Below are positions 62,892-64,000 of a stretch of 64,000 nucleotides of DNA, piece by piece. This DNA is from Clostridiales bacterium Firm_16. Its GTDB lineage: Bacteria > Bacillota > Clostridia > Saccharofermentanales > Saccharofermentanaceae. The stretch covers positions 83,838 through 147,837 of the forward strand of contig LVAV01000113.1 in the NCBI GenBank assembly GCA_001604185.1, read 5' to 3'. The stretch's first letter is position 1, and every line of letters begins with the position of its first letter. Under the pieces are notes generated by a model, which had not been told where the DNA came from, did not search any database, and saw only the letters and a program-made list of their open reading frames with translations. Made by a program: the position numbers and the translations under genes.

Positions 62892-64000
62892 ATGGGTGCT
62901 TGTTTCTATGTACTATATACCCAGTTCAAGAACCGACTGAAAGAAAGAACACGGCATGTTTCTTTCTGGCTGGCGGCTCTGTTCGTCATTGCGTATTTCG
63001 TCCTTTATTTCATCCAGATCGCCAACGATATCGGTGAGACGCATCTGATCTCGAATGCCGTGCCTACATTTCATGCCGGCGCGACACAGATCTTCGGAGG
63101 ATTTACTTTCCTCGCACTCAGCATCGGTATCAAGCAGGGAAGTTCTTTTTACCGGATGTCGGATGTCAATCTGATGTTCGTATCCCCCGTGCGGCCGAAC
63201 CGTATCCTGATGTACGGTGTCATGCGGCAGTTCGCTCTCAGTATGATCGCGACTTTCTTCCTGCTGATGCAGCTGATCAACCTGCGGATCTACTTCGGTC
63301 TGTGGATCAAGGAAATGATCCTTCTCATGCTGGCCTGGCTCATGATCTCGCTATCCTGTTCGATCCTTTCCCTGACACTATACAGCTTGTCGGCGACCCA
63401 TCCGAAACTTAGAACCGTGGTGCTTTTCCTGATCTATCTTATGGCCGGACTGGTGGTCGCAGGACTGGCCTTATCCATTCATCGTGGCGGGTCTCCCTGG
63501 AACGCGGCGATAGAGTTTTTCTCAGATCCGAGACTGCATATGCTGCCTATCGGAGGATGGACGAGCGGATTCCTGTATCACGCCATGAAGGGCGATTTCC
63601 CGCAGGCACTGCTTTACGCAGCCACGACACTTTTCATCCCGCTTCTGGGCGTGCTTCTGGTTTCCAGAACAGGTTCGGATTACTACGAGGATGTACTGAC
63701 TTCCATCGGCAATATCCAGAACGTCGGCGGAGTCGTGAAGGAAGAGACCACAAGCCAGCCGAGGTTTTTCCATAACCGTGTCGGCAAGTCCCGTCTCTTC
63801 GGCAAGAAGAACGGTCCGGCGGTGCTTCTGCAAAGACAGATGACGGAGCAGAGAAGAAGCCTCTCGATCTTCCTGGATCAGGGGTCCCTTCTGGTGTTCG
63901 CCTGCGCGGCGCTTCTCGGCACCACGCTTCACGCATATATGCTCAAGGGCATGTACCCCCATGTCATGATGGTCCTTTCCGAATCCATCATGAGCTACGT
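62892..64000 (+). CDS. ABC exporter permease, 3' partial
   Basis: The frame is open from ATG 62892 to the window end, 369 codons without a stop. The start lies 35 nt after the ATPase gene and has only a weak ribosome site. About seven membrane helices are visible, beginning HVSFWLAALFVIAYFVLYF. The stretch LMFVSPVRPNRILMYG resembles the putative ABC-exporter permease family (ABC_export type). It should work with the ATPase at 61732. Confidence 0.82.
   Translation, partial: MGACFYVLYTQFKNRLKERTRHVSFWLAALFVIAYFVLYFIQIANDIGETHLISNAVPTFHAGATQIFGGFTFLALSIGIKQGSSFYRMSDVNLMFVSPVRPNRILMYGVMRQFALSMIATFFLLMQLINLRIYFGLWIKEMILLMLAWLMISLSCSILSLTLYSLSATHPKLRTVVLFLIYLMAGLVVAGLALSIHRGGSPWNAAIEFFSDPRLHMLPIGGWTSGFLYHAMKGDFPQALLYAATTLFIPLLGVLLVSRTGSDYYEDVLTSIGNIQNVGGVVKEETTSQPRFFHNRVGKSRLFGKKNGPAVLLQRQMTEQRRSLSIFLDQGSLLVFACAALLGTTLHAYMLKGMYPHVMMVLSESIMSY

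Overview
The window looks like a chromosomal segment of a low- to mid-GC anaerobic Bacillota of class Clostridia, probably a gut or rumen bacterium. Supporting signs are: strong AGGAGG-type ribosome sites, a sodium-pump oxaloacetate decarboxylase with a detached biotin carrier, a DUF3793-flavodoxin pair, an NfnAB-type bifurcating transhydrogenase, ECF transporters, a HrcA/CIRCE heat-shock site, and Thr-Pro-rich surface-protein linkers of the kind seen in Oscillospiraceae/Saccharofermentans-like and Lachnospiraceae genomes. The genus cannot be read from the sequence. Everything stated about protein families is recognition by eye, without database searches.

Layout. 1-10.4 kb: three secreted proteins, two with Thr-Pro repeat linker + PASTA + DUF4214, and one made of fibronectin III modules. 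10.5-14.0 kb: oadA-oadG-biotin carrier-oadB operon. 14.1-17.1 kb: VTC-domain polyphosphate polymerase, DUF4956 membrane protein and a Cthe_2159-like secreted protein. 17.2-23.0 kb: a transglutaminase-like lipoprotein, two CobW-family GTPases and a GGDEF/EAL protein. 23.0-31.8 kb: a block tied together by four copies of one operator, GTTAG-N6-CTAAC. It holds DUF3793-flavodoxin on the minus strand, a leader or candidate small RNA followed by gpmA, and a five-gene exporter/ECF transporter operon. 31.8-35.3 kb: tRNA-Val, a YcxB-like protein, NADAR and patatin proteins, and a CIRCE-controlled Hsp20. 35.4-42.9 kb: an LRR-DUF4214-solute-binding fusion protein, its chimeric paralogue, and an M23 peptidase. 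43.0-50.0 kb: gdhA, two related envelope proteins, and a TetR/PEP-synthase-like pair under a 32-bp perfect palindrome. 50.2-55.3 kb: polyamine genes. 55.4-58.1 kb: a 53-bp dyad repeat array, a nuclease-like protein and two membrane proteins. 58.3-61.5 kb: 2-hydroxyacid dehydrogenase with nfnBA. 61.7-64.0 kb: an ABC exporter that runs off the window.

The most interesting reading is the 23-32 kb block. The same dyad overlaps or sits inside three promoters. The genes are ones expected to be useful when metal is short: flavodoxin in place of ferredoxin, cofactor-dependent phosphoglycerate mutase in place of the manganese enzyme, and a metal-chelate or haem type importer. One of these promoters first transcribes about 220 nt with a cytosine-rich unpaired stretch and a 3' hairpin before reaching gpmA, which is the form of an iron-sparing small RNA. 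This is inference from sequence. The other notable items are the 53-bp dyad array, the DUF4214 protein family with its shared modules, the signal-less chimeric paralogue, and a repeat-associated frame break in the first gene.
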